The notes: generated by a model not told the origin, from the sequence alone. A DNA stretch of 64,000 nucleotides from Chamaelirium japonicum (GCA_947650365.1 OX393551.1:89068697-89132696), one strand, 5' to 3'. Shown: positions 1-11,933, numbered from the stretch's first letter. Translations and numbers: made by a program.

Positions 1-892
1 TGGAATTTCCTCAAGACGTCAAAGACTTCTCTGAGGTCGGCGATATGCCTCTCCAGCTCTCGGCTCTTTACCAAGAGGTCATCTACATAGACTTGACATT
101 TTTGCCGATCTGATCTTTAAATATATGGGTGACTAACCTTTGGTAGGTCACACCGGCGTTCTTGAGTCCAAAAGGCATCAATCGATAGCAAAATAGCTTC
201 TAATACCCCACCCAAGAATAGAAAGCGGTCTTCTACTGATCATCGACGTGGAGGGGTATCAGATTGTATCCAGAGTACCCGTCCATAAATAAGAGAGCTC
301 GGAACCTAACGATTGTGTCAACCAGAGCTCCGATCCTTGGGAGGGGGAATCTGTCTTTCGAGCATGCTTTGTTGAGGTCGGAGAAGTATATACACACCCT
401 GACGGCTCCACTTTTCTATGACATTGCCATGATATTGGAGATTCACTCAGGGAAGTGCGCCTCTCGGATGAAGCCAGCCCGTTCTAACTTCTTTACCTCT
501 GTCACGACTGTGACGGTCTTCGTGGCTGAGATATGCCGAGCTTTTTGTTTGACCGGAGAAAAATCGTGCTGGGTGTGTAGGCGGTGGCAGGCGATCTCTG
601 GGTCGATCCCGGGCATGTCGGCAAAGCTCTATACGAACACATCGCGATAATCTTTGAGAAGTTTTGTCAAGGCCAATTCCTCGACCTCGGTTAATGACGT
701 CCCCAGGTGGATAACCCTCAGAATCTCATCATCTCCGATATCTATCTCTTGAAGGGGCTCCGCAATAGGTAATTTTCCCTTCATGGCATCTACTGGGTGA
801 TCTCCCACTCCATGCTCTCGACTAACGCCGCTCCTACCTGGGCGGTCTATCCGCGGGGGTGAAGCAGCTGTCTCGCAAGGTTGGGGAGTCAT
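1..892 (-). pseudogene. Ty3/gypsy reverse transcriptase region, decayed
   Basis: Read on the minus strand, this is the N-terminal and central part of a gypsy pol: a GFIRE block near 485, an FSDLNKAC block, PLPRI, MDGYSGYN, MPFGLKNAG-TYQRLV, KDQIGKNV and the catalytic YVDD at about 85-100. This order is that of plant non-chromovirus (Tat/Athila-type) gypsy RT. Several in-frame stops interrupt it (for example next to FPE and after HVDDQ), and a one-base shift separates KNV from VYVDD, so it cannot make an active enzyme. The segment runs off the left edge. It lies downstream of the protease remnant at 935-1768, in the normal gag-PR-RT order. Confidence 0.85.
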
Positions 893-934
893 TATTGGAT
901 TGTCCAGAAGCTCGTGCGGAGTGGCAGTTAACTG

Positions 935-1768
935 CTAGGAGTGTGCCGGCCTCTTGGCCTCTAAGGTTCCAATGGTAGTGAGGTGGTGGACATCCTGTTC
1001 GCTTCTGGTAGCAGCGACTTGATCACCCTGGATGACCATAACCCCCGTTGGAGTAGCGAATTTGAGGGCCTGGTGATTGGGCGAGGACACCGCATTCATC
1101 TGTCTCAGCCAATGTTGCCCAAGGATGGCATTGAACACGGACTGCCCATCGACCACAGCAAAGCGGGCTTTCCGAGCCTCAGGACCCGCCGTCACAGTTA
1201 GGGTGATCTCCCCTATCACCCTAGCAATCTCGCCCGTAAAGCCGCTAAGGGAGCCCGTCGATGGAGACAAATCAACTTGTCGCAATCTCATTCGTTGGAA
1301 AGCCGACAAGAAGAGAATATCCACGACACTCCCGGAATCTACCAAGATACGCCACACTTCTATATTAGCCATCATAAGGCGTATGACGAGGGGGTTATTA
1401 TGTGGAGTAACAACCCTGACCATATTATCATCTGAGAACCATAAGAAGTCGCGAGCTTCCAACCTTGGTGTTTGAAGCAAAGTAGGGAGTAGGGAGATTG
1501 AGTGCGCCTTTTGCTTCCGCTCCACCTCTCTCACTTGTCGTCGGACTTCGTTGCTGGACCTTGGCTCGCCCAGGCACCCGGTGATGGTGTGGCAGATCAT
1601 GGGCCCGCCCGGTGGAGGTGGCGGAGAGCAGGCTCTACTAGTCCCGGTCAATCTCCTTCTCGAGGGACTCACGCGGGAACCACCTCGAATCGCCTCGGTG
1701 GTAAGATGAACTGGTCCAAATGACCCAGAGTGACGAGGTCCTCCAGATGATTCCTCAGGGCTTGGCAC
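935..1768 (-). pseudogene. Ty3/gypsy retropepsin-like protease region
   Basis: A 277-codon open stretch contains the aspartic protease core: the active-site triplet in ILVDSGSVVDILF about midway, then a SLSGFTGE block and a later AILGQHWLR block. This matches the retropepsin of plant Tat/Athila-type gypsy elements, which matures the Gag-Pol polyprotein in virus-like particles. It sits between gag (to the right) and RT (to the left), as expected for a minus-strand element. The frame is open here, but its neighbours are broken, so I treat it as part of a dead element. Confidence 0.8.
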
Positions 1769-1884
1769 CGATTGGTGTGGTGCCCAATGCCTCTATGGAA
1801 TACGCACCGTCGGGTGTTATTGGTGGAGCCAGGCTCACCCGGCTGAAGAAAAGGGGGGTACTGGACGAATGGCTCACTCCTGAC

Positions 1885-3323
1885 CTAGTGTAGTATCTGC
1901 CCAATAGAGAGGGTCATCACGGTTAAATCCCGCTCTCCCGGTCCTGTAGGCAGGCACCAATTCGTCGGTCTTTCGGTCGCCGTGATCGGAACCTCCGAGG
2001 GCTGCGCAGTCGGAGTTGCTGGTGGGTTGGGTACTGGCACCGTCGGGGGCACCGCGCACCGTTCCACAGCTTTAACGATAAAAGGTCGCAAAGCAGGTGG
2101 AGGTCGCTGCTTGATCATCTTCCCCTTGTGGTCGAGCACTACAACTTCGAGCTTGATGTGCTGCTGGACAAGGGCAAAGAGCTCGACCATTGAGCGGGGA
2201 TCGAAGATAACGAGCGCATCGTAGAGCTTGCTCCCTTCGGGAAGTGCGCTCCAGAAGGCACTCACTACCATACGATCTTACCTAACTGAGTCCTCCAGGG
2301 CGAGATAGGCATTTCAAAACCGTGTCGAGAAACATCGGAGGGTCTCTCGAGCCCCCATGGTTAGGGTGAACAACAACTCGATCCTTTTTGGAGGTTGTCG
2401 ATTGCAGCGATACTGCCCCAAGAATAGCCCAGAGAGTATGGGGAAGTTCGGAATAGAACAGGAGGGCAGCTTGTGGAACCAGTACAAGGCCAAACCGGTC
2501 AAGCTACTAAGAAACGCCCGGTACAAGACGTGGTCCTGATCCCGAAAAAATAGCAATTTCCGGTAAGCCAGGAGGTGGTCCACGGGATCTTGGGACCCAT
2601 CGAACAGTACAAGCTTTGGCGGGGTCCAATGCTGAGGCAAACCCCTTTGGTGGACTTCGCTCGTTAAGGGTGAGCTTCCTCCGCGAGCGGCATGGTCTTC
2701 CAAGAGGTCGACGGGCATGTTAGGCAGCCCAACGCCCGGGAGGACCTCCCATAGGCGGCTGCGTAGGCTCTAAGCGGTCATGCACGCTCCCTCTAGGCCT
2801 ATTTGGGCCCTCGTCGTGGCACTGCTCGAGAGCGATCTCCTGGTGACTGTTATGTCGCCCCTCCGATTGTTGCCTTGGCGTCGAGGTAGGTCAGTGAGAG
2901 GTCATCATTTCTCGAGCCTCCACGCGGGATAGCTCCTCGGTGGGCTTCTTCTCGCTTCGATGGCGGGGGTTGTGGTCTTGTCCTCGGGACCTCACCTCTG
3001 ATTCGTCCGAGTCCGCACTTCGGCTTCGTCGGTGAGGGGGCCATCGGCGGGGTTGACTTGTTACTAGAGCGCTAGGTTATGAGTCGCTATAGCCGCTCAA
3101 AAGCGGTCCCTCTCGCCCTGTGCGCCACTGTACCCACCATAGGGGGCTCCTGCTGGGATGCCCGCCATGTGGGTGCCATCGTGGGTTGAAGTGACGTTGA
3201 GGCGGGGGGCGGTCGCATAAGGGGAGCGGTCCTCACCGACACTCCCGGATGTTGGGGCGGGATCGTTGATCCTCCCCTCCGCGGGAAGAGCTCGGGGGAG
3301 AGATCAGTCCTTCGGCTCCCCAT
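1885..3323 (-). pseudogene. Ty3/gypsy gag region, decayed
   Basis: The capsid-like gag domain is clearest at 2314-2718: a PPKLVLFDGSQDPVDHLL block, then RAFLSSLTGLALYWFHKLP, and a GARETLRCFSTRF end. This is the retrotransposon gag fold common to plant gypsy elements, which forms the particle shell. The continuation (1885-2271) is in another frame. The N-terminal, low-complexity Pro/Ser/Arg-rich part lies at 2850-3323 in further frames. Frame changes and stops show it is not functional. It lies just inside the PBS/LTR junction at 3566-3584. Confidence 0.75.
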
Positions 3324-3565
3324 TGGAACCTGGCGTAGTCACGCCAGTTTGTCTATCATGGCCCGCTGAGTGGCCAACATCTCCAAAAGGACCTGGTCAC
3401 TGAGCAGGACAAGGGGTTGGGAGGGTTGAGCATGCGAGCTGCTTCACGCAGTCCCTGCATGGGCTTTCGCCCTTTTCTGTCCCTTCGTGGCTGGGGCCAT
3501 CAGGGTATCCTCGGAGAAGCATAGCCTTTAACCGTGTGGTCATGCACAGGAACCAGTCGAAAGAT

Positions 3566-3583
3566 CCAACAAACGGCGCAAAA
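3566..3583 (-). other. Primer-binding-site-like motif of minus-strand gypsy element
   Basis: On the minus strand this reads TTTTGCGCCGTTTGTTGG directly after an LTR end of the form CCCCTAACA. The GCGCCGTYTGT core is the recurring PBS-proximal motif of this gypsy type, and the same motif follows the plus-strand LTR at 5546. Confidence 0.65.
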
Positions 3584-4310
3584 TGTTAGGGGATATTTTT
3601 CGCTGGCTCGTGCGATTGTCCTGCAAGACAGAGAAAGCGTGAGAATGGCTGGCTCCCTTAGGAGCGCAGACCTTCTGACGCTCAAGTCAGCGAAAGTACA
3701 GGCCATGGAGAGCTAAAGTAGTTCGAAAGGGTTAGGATTTTCGAGTTTCAAACCTGTACTTTGAAGCCGGGGGTCGTACCTTTATAGCCTTTTGCAGGCC
3801 ATCAGAGGTTGACACATGGTGGTGTATTCCCGCACCTTCTATGCCCCCATGTGCTAGCCCATATGGGCTCTTCATGACCTTTATTGTTTAGCCTGCCAGA
3901 CGGTGGTAAAAGGGGATGCACCGATCTTGTCCTTGCTAGGTGGAGATTCTGGAAAGCTTTAGTCTAGGAGATCCTAGACTGACTTTTGTCGGCTTCCGTG
4001 GACTACAATCATCCACGTAGCTCCACGAGGGTGATGACATCTGTCGATTTGATATCGCCTTATTGTGGGCGACCTCTACGGGAAAGAGGGCAAGCTCCTG
4101 GTCAGGGAGAGAACCTTCAAAACCTCTTCTACCATCAATAGGCAGACTCTTTGGTCATTTGCATGATAAGTCGATCTCCTGAGCGAGCTGTGGGTGTACT
4201 TCGTGGTGACTCCATTGGTTTCGTTGATCCGCCTACTTCTTCCTATTGTTAATAGGCAAGCTCTTTGGCGGTTTGCACGATTAGGCGAGCTCTTGAGCGA
4301 GCTGTGTTGG
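3584..4310 (-). mobile_element. 5' LTR of the minus-strand gypsy element (outer boundary uncertain)
   Basis: In plus orientation the LTR edge is TGTTAGGGG at 3584, which is the U5 end of a minus-strand LTR. A TATAAAGG box on the minus strand at 3779-3786 gives a plausible promoter reading into gag. The right boundary is not visible. I place it before the next LTR's sub-repeats, where short direct repeats built on a GAGCGAGCTGTG motif occur (4180-4340). Confidence 0.55.
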
Positions 4311-4319
4311 GTTTGACAA

Positions 4320-5542
4320 GCTACTGAGCGAGCTGTGAGTGTTCGTAGATATCATTCTAAGTTTTCTATTAGCAAAAGGGGTGATCTCTCTACGTGTAGG
4401 CTAGAGCTGTGCTCCCAGCGGGCTATGCAAGCCATGGGTGGGCTACGAGCACTAGCCACTGGGCGACCTCTACCATGTACAAGCTTGTCGCATGTGTTTA
4501 GGGTCGGCCTTGGGCGGGCTGTGAGCAACGCCACAGGCGGCCTCTGTCCAAGGGACACATCGATCCGCTACTGCAAGCCCTGGGCGGGCTACGAGCACCA
4601 ACCACTGGGAGACCTCTACCACGTGCAAACTGGTCGCATGTGGTCAGGGTCGGCCTTGGGTAGGTGAGCAACGCCACAGGTGTCCTATGTCTAAGGGACG
4701 CAACGATCCGCTACTGCAAGCCCTGGGCGGGCTTTGAGCACCAGTCATTGGGCGACATCTACCATGTGCGAGCTAGTCGCATGTGATCAGGGTCAGCCCT
4801 GGGCGGGCTGTGAGCCACGGCTATAGGCGGCCTCTATCCAAGGGACGCAACGATCCACTACAACCAGCCCTGGGCGGGCTACGAGCACCAGGCACTGGGC
4901 GGCCTCTACCACGTGCGAGCTGGTCACATGTGGTCAGGGTCAGCCCTGGGGCGGCTGTGAGCCACGACCACAGGCAGCCTCCATCAAAGGGACACAACGA
5001 TCCACTACTGCAAGTTCTGGGCGAGCTCCCCGGAAGTGTTTCCGGGGTCGTTTTCCTTCTGTATCTCAAAAACGACTTCTTCCTTTGGGTGAGCCCATCG
5101 CTTTACCATTTCGGCTTGGCCATCGTCGTTGATATTTTTCATGGACCATCAACAGGCATATACCTCAGCTATAAAAAGGACCCCTATGACCTGCAGAAAA
5201 GAGGTTGGTGATTCGATCAGAGGAAGAAGGGATTCCAGAGCCAGAGCCATAGCTCTCTTCTCTTCTTCTTGCTCTCTTATAGTTTCTCCGTGCAACCACA
5301 TTATAAGAAACTTCTCTCGGACTGTTAAGAGAATGCTCATCCCCCCTTTCACATTTGTTATAGTGCAAACCAGGTGGCACATCTCGCCCGGAGATGCAGG
5401 TCGTAAGACTGAACTTCGATAATAACTCACTGTGTCATCTCTCTCTCTACTCTTTAATCTCTATCTTTGCAAACCATCCATATTTAATCGAGAACTGTGG
5501 GGTGAAGTTCTCGATCAAGACCGCACAAAAATTTCCCCAACA
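4320..5542 (+). mobile_element. 5' LTR of a plus-strand gypsy element (left boundary uncertain)
   Basis: The right edge is CCCCAACA at 5535-5542, followed at once by a PBS-like motif. A TATAAAAAGG box at 5170-5179 would start transcription rightwards into the gag at 5884. The U3 part holds 145-bp tandem repeats. This LTR lies back-to-back with the minus-strand LTR on its left, with no unrelated DNA recognised between them. Confidence 0.6.
4400..5035. repeat. Tandem repeat, about 145-bp unit, ~4 copies, in LTR U3
   Basis: Copies begin near 4427, 4573, 4716, 4864 and (partial) 5011. Each carries TGGGCGGGCTACGAGCACC, then a CTCTACCA-GTG block, then a TGGGCGGGCTGTGAGC block and a CAAGGGACGCAACGATCC block. 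Divergence between copies is modest. No coding capacity is apparent. Confidence 0.85.
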
Positions 5543-5545
5543 ATC

Positions 5546-5563
5546 TTTGGCGCCGTCTGTGGG
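5546..5563 (+). other. Primer-binding-site-like motif of plus-strand gypsy element
   Basis: TTTGGCGCCGTCTGTGGG starts four bases after the LTR end CCCCAACA. This is the hallmark junction of plant gypsy elements and fixes the LTR edge and the plus orientation. Confidence 0.7.
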
Positions 5564-5883
5564 ATCTCGTTAGAGGTCTTACCTAGACCTCTACCGACTC
5601 CTATTGACCTTGTGAAGACGAGCCACAAATCTTCCTTCAAGTCTACATCAACTTTTTCATCACGTTGACATCAACGCGCTCGATGGTGAAGGCTAGCACC
5701 AACTCTTCGAAGGCGGTTGCTGACCGAACAAATGATATATTGGTCAAAGATGATCAAGAAGTCTCTATAGTAACCAATCGAAGGTATGTCCAGGTGCTAC
5801 TGGGACCACAAGGTAGCCATCCAGAAGGCCACAGCAATCGGTAGGAACCGTCATCCTCAAGGCGCTGACCAGGCAAGGAGCAT

Positions 5884-6662
5884 GTGGCCAATTTTGAAGA
5901 GTTGGCGGAGCTATTCATGGACCACTACCAACTGAACCTAAAGCCGAAAAAGAAGCTGAACACTCTCTACTGGATGACGATGGGCTCTGATGAATCCATA
6001 AGAAGTTTCGCAAAGAGGTTCCATAGTGAACATTCCGAGCTTACTGGCCGGTCCCATAATAAGGAGGACATCATGCTAGTATTCCAGAACACTATCCGGC
6101 CGGAACTCCATGTCTACACTGACTTCATCTGGCATTCTCCTGATTCCTTGGAAGCAATGTTCAAGCACGTACAGTGGGAGATAGAAGTGGAAGACAATCA
6201 GCGGCCAGAAGACTACGTGATCCATGCGAATCTCGCGACTCCCGACACAAGAAGGATGACGAAGCCTAAAATGAACCTCATTACAAGAAGTCTGTCAATC
6301 CCGAGTTTGACTAGAAGGTACCGGCCAAAAGGCACAATGAAGATCTGAAGGCCCTTCCAGCAGGGAAGATACGAACTCTGAGGGAGCAAAGGGTGTTCAC
6401 TGAGCTGAATACCTCGATTGAAGACATCTTCGCCAACTTACAGAATGAGCCCTTCTGTAAAGGGCTACAGCCTCTCCCTCCAAACTCGGAGAAGGCAAAG
6501 GATATGACAGCCTACTATGAGTTCCATCACAGCCACGGCCACCCAACCTCTACCGGTCAGAAGCTAAAACATTACGTCGAAGAACTGTTCAAGAAAAATG
6601 ACTCAATGGCTACCATGCCAACAAGGAACCAGGCCGAGAGAAGGAAAGGCAATAGCAGTTGA
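5884..6662 (+). pseudogene. Ty3/gypsy gag remnant
   Basis: Two open pieces (5884-6348 and 6393-6662, separated by a stop and frame change) make a gag capsid domain: FEELAELFMDHY, a GSDESIRSFAKRFHSE block and a NTIRPELH block. A second part, YYEFHHSHGHPT with LKHYVEELFKKN, matches the usual CxFHxxHGHxT zinc-finger-like region. The usual cysteines are replaced, so metal binding is probably lost. It follows the LTR and PBS at 5542-5563 in sense. No protease or RT of this element follows; the sequence turns into tandem repeats after about 6780. Confidence 0.75.
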
Positions 6663-6779
6663 GGAAGGGAGTCAACATGATACGTGGATACAGGATCCTC
6701 CAAGTAAATGATGTTCACGGATACCTACATCAGCAAGCACCATTTGGTAAAGCGGTTGAGCACCTGAAAGGCAAATTCA

Positions 6780-7545
6780 CAATGTCCACCGGGGCAGCCT
6801 CTAAAAAATTATAACCGCGAATTTGGTTTATCAATAAAATGCCTTTTTTTCTTGAAGTTGAAGTTACTTGAAATCTATTCCGCCCGTTCAAGGCACCTAA
6901 AGGCTCCTGGGAACCCAGGTCAACCAAAGATTTTGATTCTACCCATTCAAGTTGGAAGCTCAAAGCAAAAGTGGCTACGCCCTCTCGAGGCTAAAGTCCG
7001 ATAAAAAGACTCCTGGCAATCCAGGTCAACCATAGACTCTGATTTCGCCCATTCAAGTCAAAATCTCGAAGCAAAAATTGGCTACACCCTCTCGAGGCTA
7101 GAGTTCGATAAAAACACTCCTAGCAACCCAGGTCTTCGCTCATTTAAGTCGGAAGATCGAAGCAAAAATCAGTTACACCCTCTCAAGGTTAAAGTCCGAT
7201 GAAAAGGCTCCTGGCAACCCAAGTCAACCAAAGAATTCGATTCCACCCATTCATGTCGGAAGCTCGGAGCAAAAATCGACTACGCCCTATCGAGGCTAAA
7301 GTCCGATAAAAAGGATCTTAGCAACCCAGGTCATCCAAAAACTTCGATTTCACCCATTCAAGTCAAAAGCTCGAAGCAAAATCAGCTATGCCCTCTTAAG
7401 ACTAAAGTCCGATGAAAAGGCTAGCTCCTAGCAACCCAGGTCATCCAAAGACTTCGATTCCGCCCATTTAAGTCGGACGCTCAAAGCAAATTTGACTACG
7501 CCCTCCCGAGGCTAAAGTATGATAAAAAGGATCCCTTGAGCATCA
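6780..7545. repeat. Tandem repeat array, ~100-110-bp unit, ~6-7 copies
   Basis: Each unit has CTCCTGGCAACCCAGGTCA, then CCATTCAAGTCGGAAGCTC, then a GAAGCAAAA-CTACGCCCTC block and a GAGGCTAAAGTCCGATAAA end. Copies start near 6897, 7003, 7112, 7203, 7312 and 7424, with internal deletions in some. No ORF is shared between copies. The array lies between the truncated gypsy gag and the 5'-truncated copia. Confidence 0.85.
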
Positions 7546-7619
7546 CATCTCTGAGCAGCCGCTTCGAACCGCCATCAAGACTTAGTCTATGTCTTCTTCC
7601 TTCGTTGACGACTCCGACG

Positions 7620-8570
7620 ACCCCTCCGACCATGGCCCCCTATGAAATTCCATAGGATTTTTTATCTCTTGTGACGGACTTCCTTTTCCAAAAAGCTTTT
7701 GATTGGTCGGCATGGTCAGGAACTGTGGAATCTACACTTGAGGGTCGCAATCTTCGAGGGTATCTTAATGGCTCTATCGCCTATTCTTCCTTTGATATTA
7801 AGTATAGCCCACGGTGGATTCGTTATCAGCTTATCAAGCCTTACCTTGTTGCATCTATGGATCGTTCTCTTTGTCGGGATATGGTTGAACTTGCCACTGC
7901 AGCTATAATCTGGGGACACTTCACTGCTTGCTTTGTTGAGAAAAATGGTGCATGTGAGTATTAACTTCTTACTTAGGCCCAGTCAGCATAGCACGGCGAA
8001 TTGACCATTCAACAATTTTATTATCAGATGCAAGCTTACTAGTCGGACCTACAAGATCTCGCTCATGTTCCTGATCCGTCATGTTAACTGGAGTATCAGA
8101 TCTATCGGGAGCGTATCCAGCTCTACCAGCTTTTCACTGCCCTTCGGCCTGAGTTTAATGCCCTGGCAGGTCAGCTCCTTCAACGAGAGAGCCTTCCTTA
8201 CCTTGACGAGGCTGTCACAAAATTGGTAGCTGAGGAGACTCATCTGCACACCCCCACCTCTAGGGTCTCGTTGCTTCTACCCACTCTTCAGGGTATACTG
8301 GCTGTAGCTCCACCTTCGACCTCAGGTCCTCTAGCTATCTCTGTACCTTCTATCTCGACTTCACATGGTAGACGATTCTGCGCCATTGTCTGATATCGAG
8401 GTATTTTTTGGACACTTGCTACTCGCTTCATCCAGAGAAGCATCCTTATTACAGAGATTAAGAATACAGAGATCATAATCGTGACCACAATTATAGTTAA
8501 GGTCAACCAGCTCCTACTGCTGCAGCTGCTGCTTTTCAGTCTCGGTTGGAGACCCACAGTCTATTCATGA
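7620..8570 (+). pseudogene. Copia gag remnant
   Basis: Starts near an ATG at 7632. The piece 7671-7964 carries FDWSAWSGTVESTLEGRNL and SMDRSLCRDMVELATAAIIW, and a later frame carries RIQLYQLFTALRPEFNALAG with EETHLHTPTSR, typical of the copia-type gag polypeptide. Stops follow GACEY and recur after that. Confidence 0.65.
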
Positions 8571-9117
8571 GGAACTGGCTCAGCTTAGACTCTCTCGGCA
8601 GTCTGCCACTCCTCCTGGACCTTCTATCACCTCGGCTCTCTATGACTTTCCAAGTAGTTTTGCTATTTGTATATTAGATTTCGTCGCCTCGCACCACATG
8701 ACTCCAGATACCTCCCTGCTCACTGCCTGCCAGCCTGCGACGAACCTCTGATCGATCCACACTACGGATGGTCCTCGCTTAGCCATCTCACAGTTTGGAT
8801 CCATTACTACAGCTTTCGTTCTTGCTAGTCACCTCTCATTACCCTTTGTGCTTTACGCTCCCACACTCCACATGTATCTTATTTCTATTAGTGCTCTGTG
8901 ACTCTGGCTATTTTGTGATGTTTATCTCTTCCTCTTGTTTTGTGCAGGATCTATGTACTGGCCGATCGATTGGAGCAAGTCATAAGACATATGGACTGTA
9001 CCCAATAAAGTTTCTTCACTCTCCGAGTCCGTCATCTTCTGGGTTTTATGGAGTTGTCTCTCCTAATACCAAGCATGGCACAGGAGACTGGGTCATGTAT
9101 TAGAACCACGACTTAAG

Positions 9118-9800
9118 AGATTACTTCATTTTGGAGCTCTAGGTTATGGTCCTTTTTCATCTTTGTCTACTTGTATCGGCTGTAAGCTTGCAAAAGTTGC
9201 TGCTCTTTCCTTTTTATTTAGTACTTCTCAGAGTTCTGCTTCTTTTCATCTTGTTCACTCTGATATTTGGGAGCCTTCTCCTCTCCTATCTATGAATGGC
9301 TATTTATACTATATTTATTTTGTGGATGATTTCATTCGCTATACCTGAGTGTATCTCCTTCATTGTCGCTCAGATATACTCTAAGCTTATCTAGATTTTA
9401 TGTCTATGATCAACACAGTTTGATCATCGCATCAAGATCTTTTGATCTGATTACATGCTTGAGTATCTATCCACTGCTATGCGCACCCTTATTTAGTCCC
9501 ATGGGATCATTTTTTAGCACTCATATCTTCACATCCATGAGCAGAATGATATTGCTGTGAGTAAGCATCACCATATTCTTGTGACCACTCATGCTCTTCT
9601 TATTTATGGTTCTGTTCCCTAGCATTTTTGGGCTGAGTCCCTTCTGATATCTATCCAGTTTATCAATATCACTCTTTCCTCGGTCCTCCCGGATAAGGTG
9701 TCTCCTTATGAGCGTCTTCTTTCTATCACTCCTGACTATATCCCTCTTCGTATGTTCGGGTGTACCTGTTTCATTCTTCTTCCTCCCCATAAGTGCACAA
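9118..9800 (+). pseudogene. Copia GAG-pre-integrase and integrase remnant
   Basis: CIGCKLAKVAALSF ends the zinc-binding pre-integrase region. HLVHSDIWEPSP (first catalytic Asp) and YYIYFVDDFIRYT then mark the start of the integrase core. The rest of the core is scattered over frames to about 9800, where YERLLSITPDY and MFGCTCFILLPPH match the integrase C-terminal half. It is non-functional because of stops. Confidence 0.75.
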
Positions 9801-10417
9801 AGTCATCCGCTCAGGCAGCTCAGTGCATTCTTCTTGGGATCAGTACTAAGCATAAGGGGTACCACTACTATGACCCTCTTGCTCATCGTCTACGTATCTC
9901 TTGCCACATCTCCTTTGTCGAGGATACACCTTACTTCTCTCTTAAGGCCCAAGATCTCACCTTCCTCGAGGTATCCTCTCCTGAGCCAGCTCCACCTCCA
10001 CCGGCTCCACTAGTTGTCCCGTCCCATTCTCTTTCGCTAAGGGACTCATCTGAGGCTTCCTTCCCTATGTTTGTACCTATCTTTCCTTCGTGAGTTATTT
10101 TGCCCTTTCCATAGGTCTACTCTTGGTGGTTTGCTTCTGTGTTTTATCTTCCCTCCCCTTCCGTAGATGACAGTTCTTTTGATATTGAGGTTACTCCTGG
10201 TACCCCGTCTATTGTGCCTGCTTCATCTTTGTCGGTTTTGGATCCATACCCACCTCGCTACCCTTAGCTCCAGCAACACCCTCCTGACCATTTTAATCAC
10301 AATACTGGCCCCCCTAACCTTTTGGCTTGCTTTTATCTGCAGCTACTCTCCACAGTTCACTGCTTTTCTTACCATTGTTTGTGTAGCTTAGGAGCCTCGG
10401 TCCTTTCCTGAGGTTTT

Positions 10418-11110
10418 TTGGTTTTCTCAATGGTGATAGGCCAAGGCAGAGGAGTTCCAGACCTTTCAGCAGACTTAGACTTGGGATTGGTCCCCCTTCT
10501 TACTGGAGTTAAGCCTATCAGCTGTAAATGGATTTACAAGGTCAAGCATCAACTTGATGGTTTTGTTGAGCGGTACAAGGCTCGTGTAGTAGCCCGTGGC
10601 TTTACTATAGAGTATGGAGTTGACTACAAGAAGAACTTTGCTCCGGTGGCTCAGATGACCACCGTTAAACCCCTTCTAGCAGTTGCTTCAGTTCGTCACT
10701 GGCCCCTACTTCAGATGAATGTAAAGAATGCTTGTCTTCATGGTGACTTGTCCGAGACTGTCTATATGGAGCCTCCTTCTTGTTTACATATTCCTCCTCA
10801 ACACATGTGTTGTCTTTGTCGGGCCATCTATGGACTCAAGCAGGCCCCTCATGCCTGGTTTGAGTGGTTCTACCGTGCTATCAGAGAGCTTGGGTACTAC
10901 AAGTGCAGTTAGGACTACTCTCTCTTTGTGAGGTCATCCCCGCAGGGTCGGGTGATCCTACTATTATACATGGATGACATGATCATAAAGGTGATGACTC
11001 CATTGTGATTGCTTCTCTTCAGCATCACCTGAGGAGCCAGTTTCAGATGAAGGAGTTAGGTACCCTTTGCTACTTCCTTGGTCTTGAGATAGCTAGCTTA
11101 CAGTGTGGAT
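10418..11110 (+). pseudogene. Copia reverse transcriptase remnant
   Basis: A 164-codon open stretch has CKWIYKVKHQLDG, YKARVVARGF, FAPVAQMTTVK, MNVKNACLHGDL (usually DVKNAFLHGDL) and YGLKQAPHAWF. After a stop the YMDD box follows at about 10967-10981 and then MKELGTLCYFLGLEIA. The domain order is complete, but at least one stop and frameshift precede YMDD. Confidence 0.8.
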
Positions 11111-11266
11111 GGCATTCTGCTCTCTCAGCAGAAGTATCTCTTAGATATTCTTAGCCGTGCTGCTCTCTCCGACACCCGCACAGTGGACACCCTACTTGAG
11201 CTTTACTTGAAGCTATGTCTTACGGATGGCCAGCCGCTTTCAGATCCCACTTAGTACAGGCAAAAC

Positions 11267-11915
11267 ATGGGTCAGCTTGTCTATCTTTACATCATATGGT
11301 CTGACATTGCACATGTTGTCAGCATTGTGAGTCAATTTGTTACAGCTCCATGCTTAGTCCACTATGGTGCTCTTCGTCAGATTCTCCACTATCTCAGAGG
11401 GACAGTCACTCATTCACTATTTTCAGTCATTGTCTTCCTCTCTCAGTCTTCGAGTTTACTCAGATACAGACTGGGCTAGAGATCCGACCACACGTCGCTC
11501 CACCACTAGTTACTGTTTATTTCTTAGGAACTTGCTGATATCCTAATGTAGTAAGAAGCAGAAAGTGGTGTCTCTTTCCAGTACTGAGGCTGAGTATAGA
11601 GTCATGGCTTCTATAACCAAGGAGATAGTTCATCTTCAGCTTCTCCTCAGTGATCTCGATGTTATTTTCTATGGGCCTACTCCCCTTCATTGTGATAAAC
11701 AGAGCGCTATTTAGATAGCTAACAATCTGGGTTCATGAGAGGACAAAGCATATCGAGATTGATTGTCACTTCATCCGACAGGAGTATAAGGCCGACACTT
11801 TTTCACTCCCCTTATTTCGTCAGTAGGGCAGATAGCGGACTTCTTCACGAGGTCACATCCTACGCCACGTTTTCGGCATCTAATTGGTAAACTCTTGGTG
11901 CATGATCCATTTTGA
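11267..11915 (+). pseudogene. Copia RNase H remnant
   Basis: GALRQILHYLRGT, YSDTDWARDP (catalytic Asp), SLSSTEAEYRVMA (catalytic Glu) and TPLHCDKQSAI (catalytic Asp) appear in order across frames. The remnant ends shortly before the polypurine tract. Confidence 0.75.
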
Positions 11916-11933
11916 GTTTGAGGGGGGGGGGGG

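Noticed and set aside
264..650. 128-codon plus-strand ORF at the left edge
   Set aside because: It is antisense to the gypsy RT blocks FSDLNKAC and MDGYSGYN, which are unmistakable on the minus strand.
6780..7545. Regularly spaced repeats that could suggest a CRISPR array
   Set aside because: Units of ~105 bp are repeated as wholes without unique spacers, and the DNA is a plant nuclear sequence.
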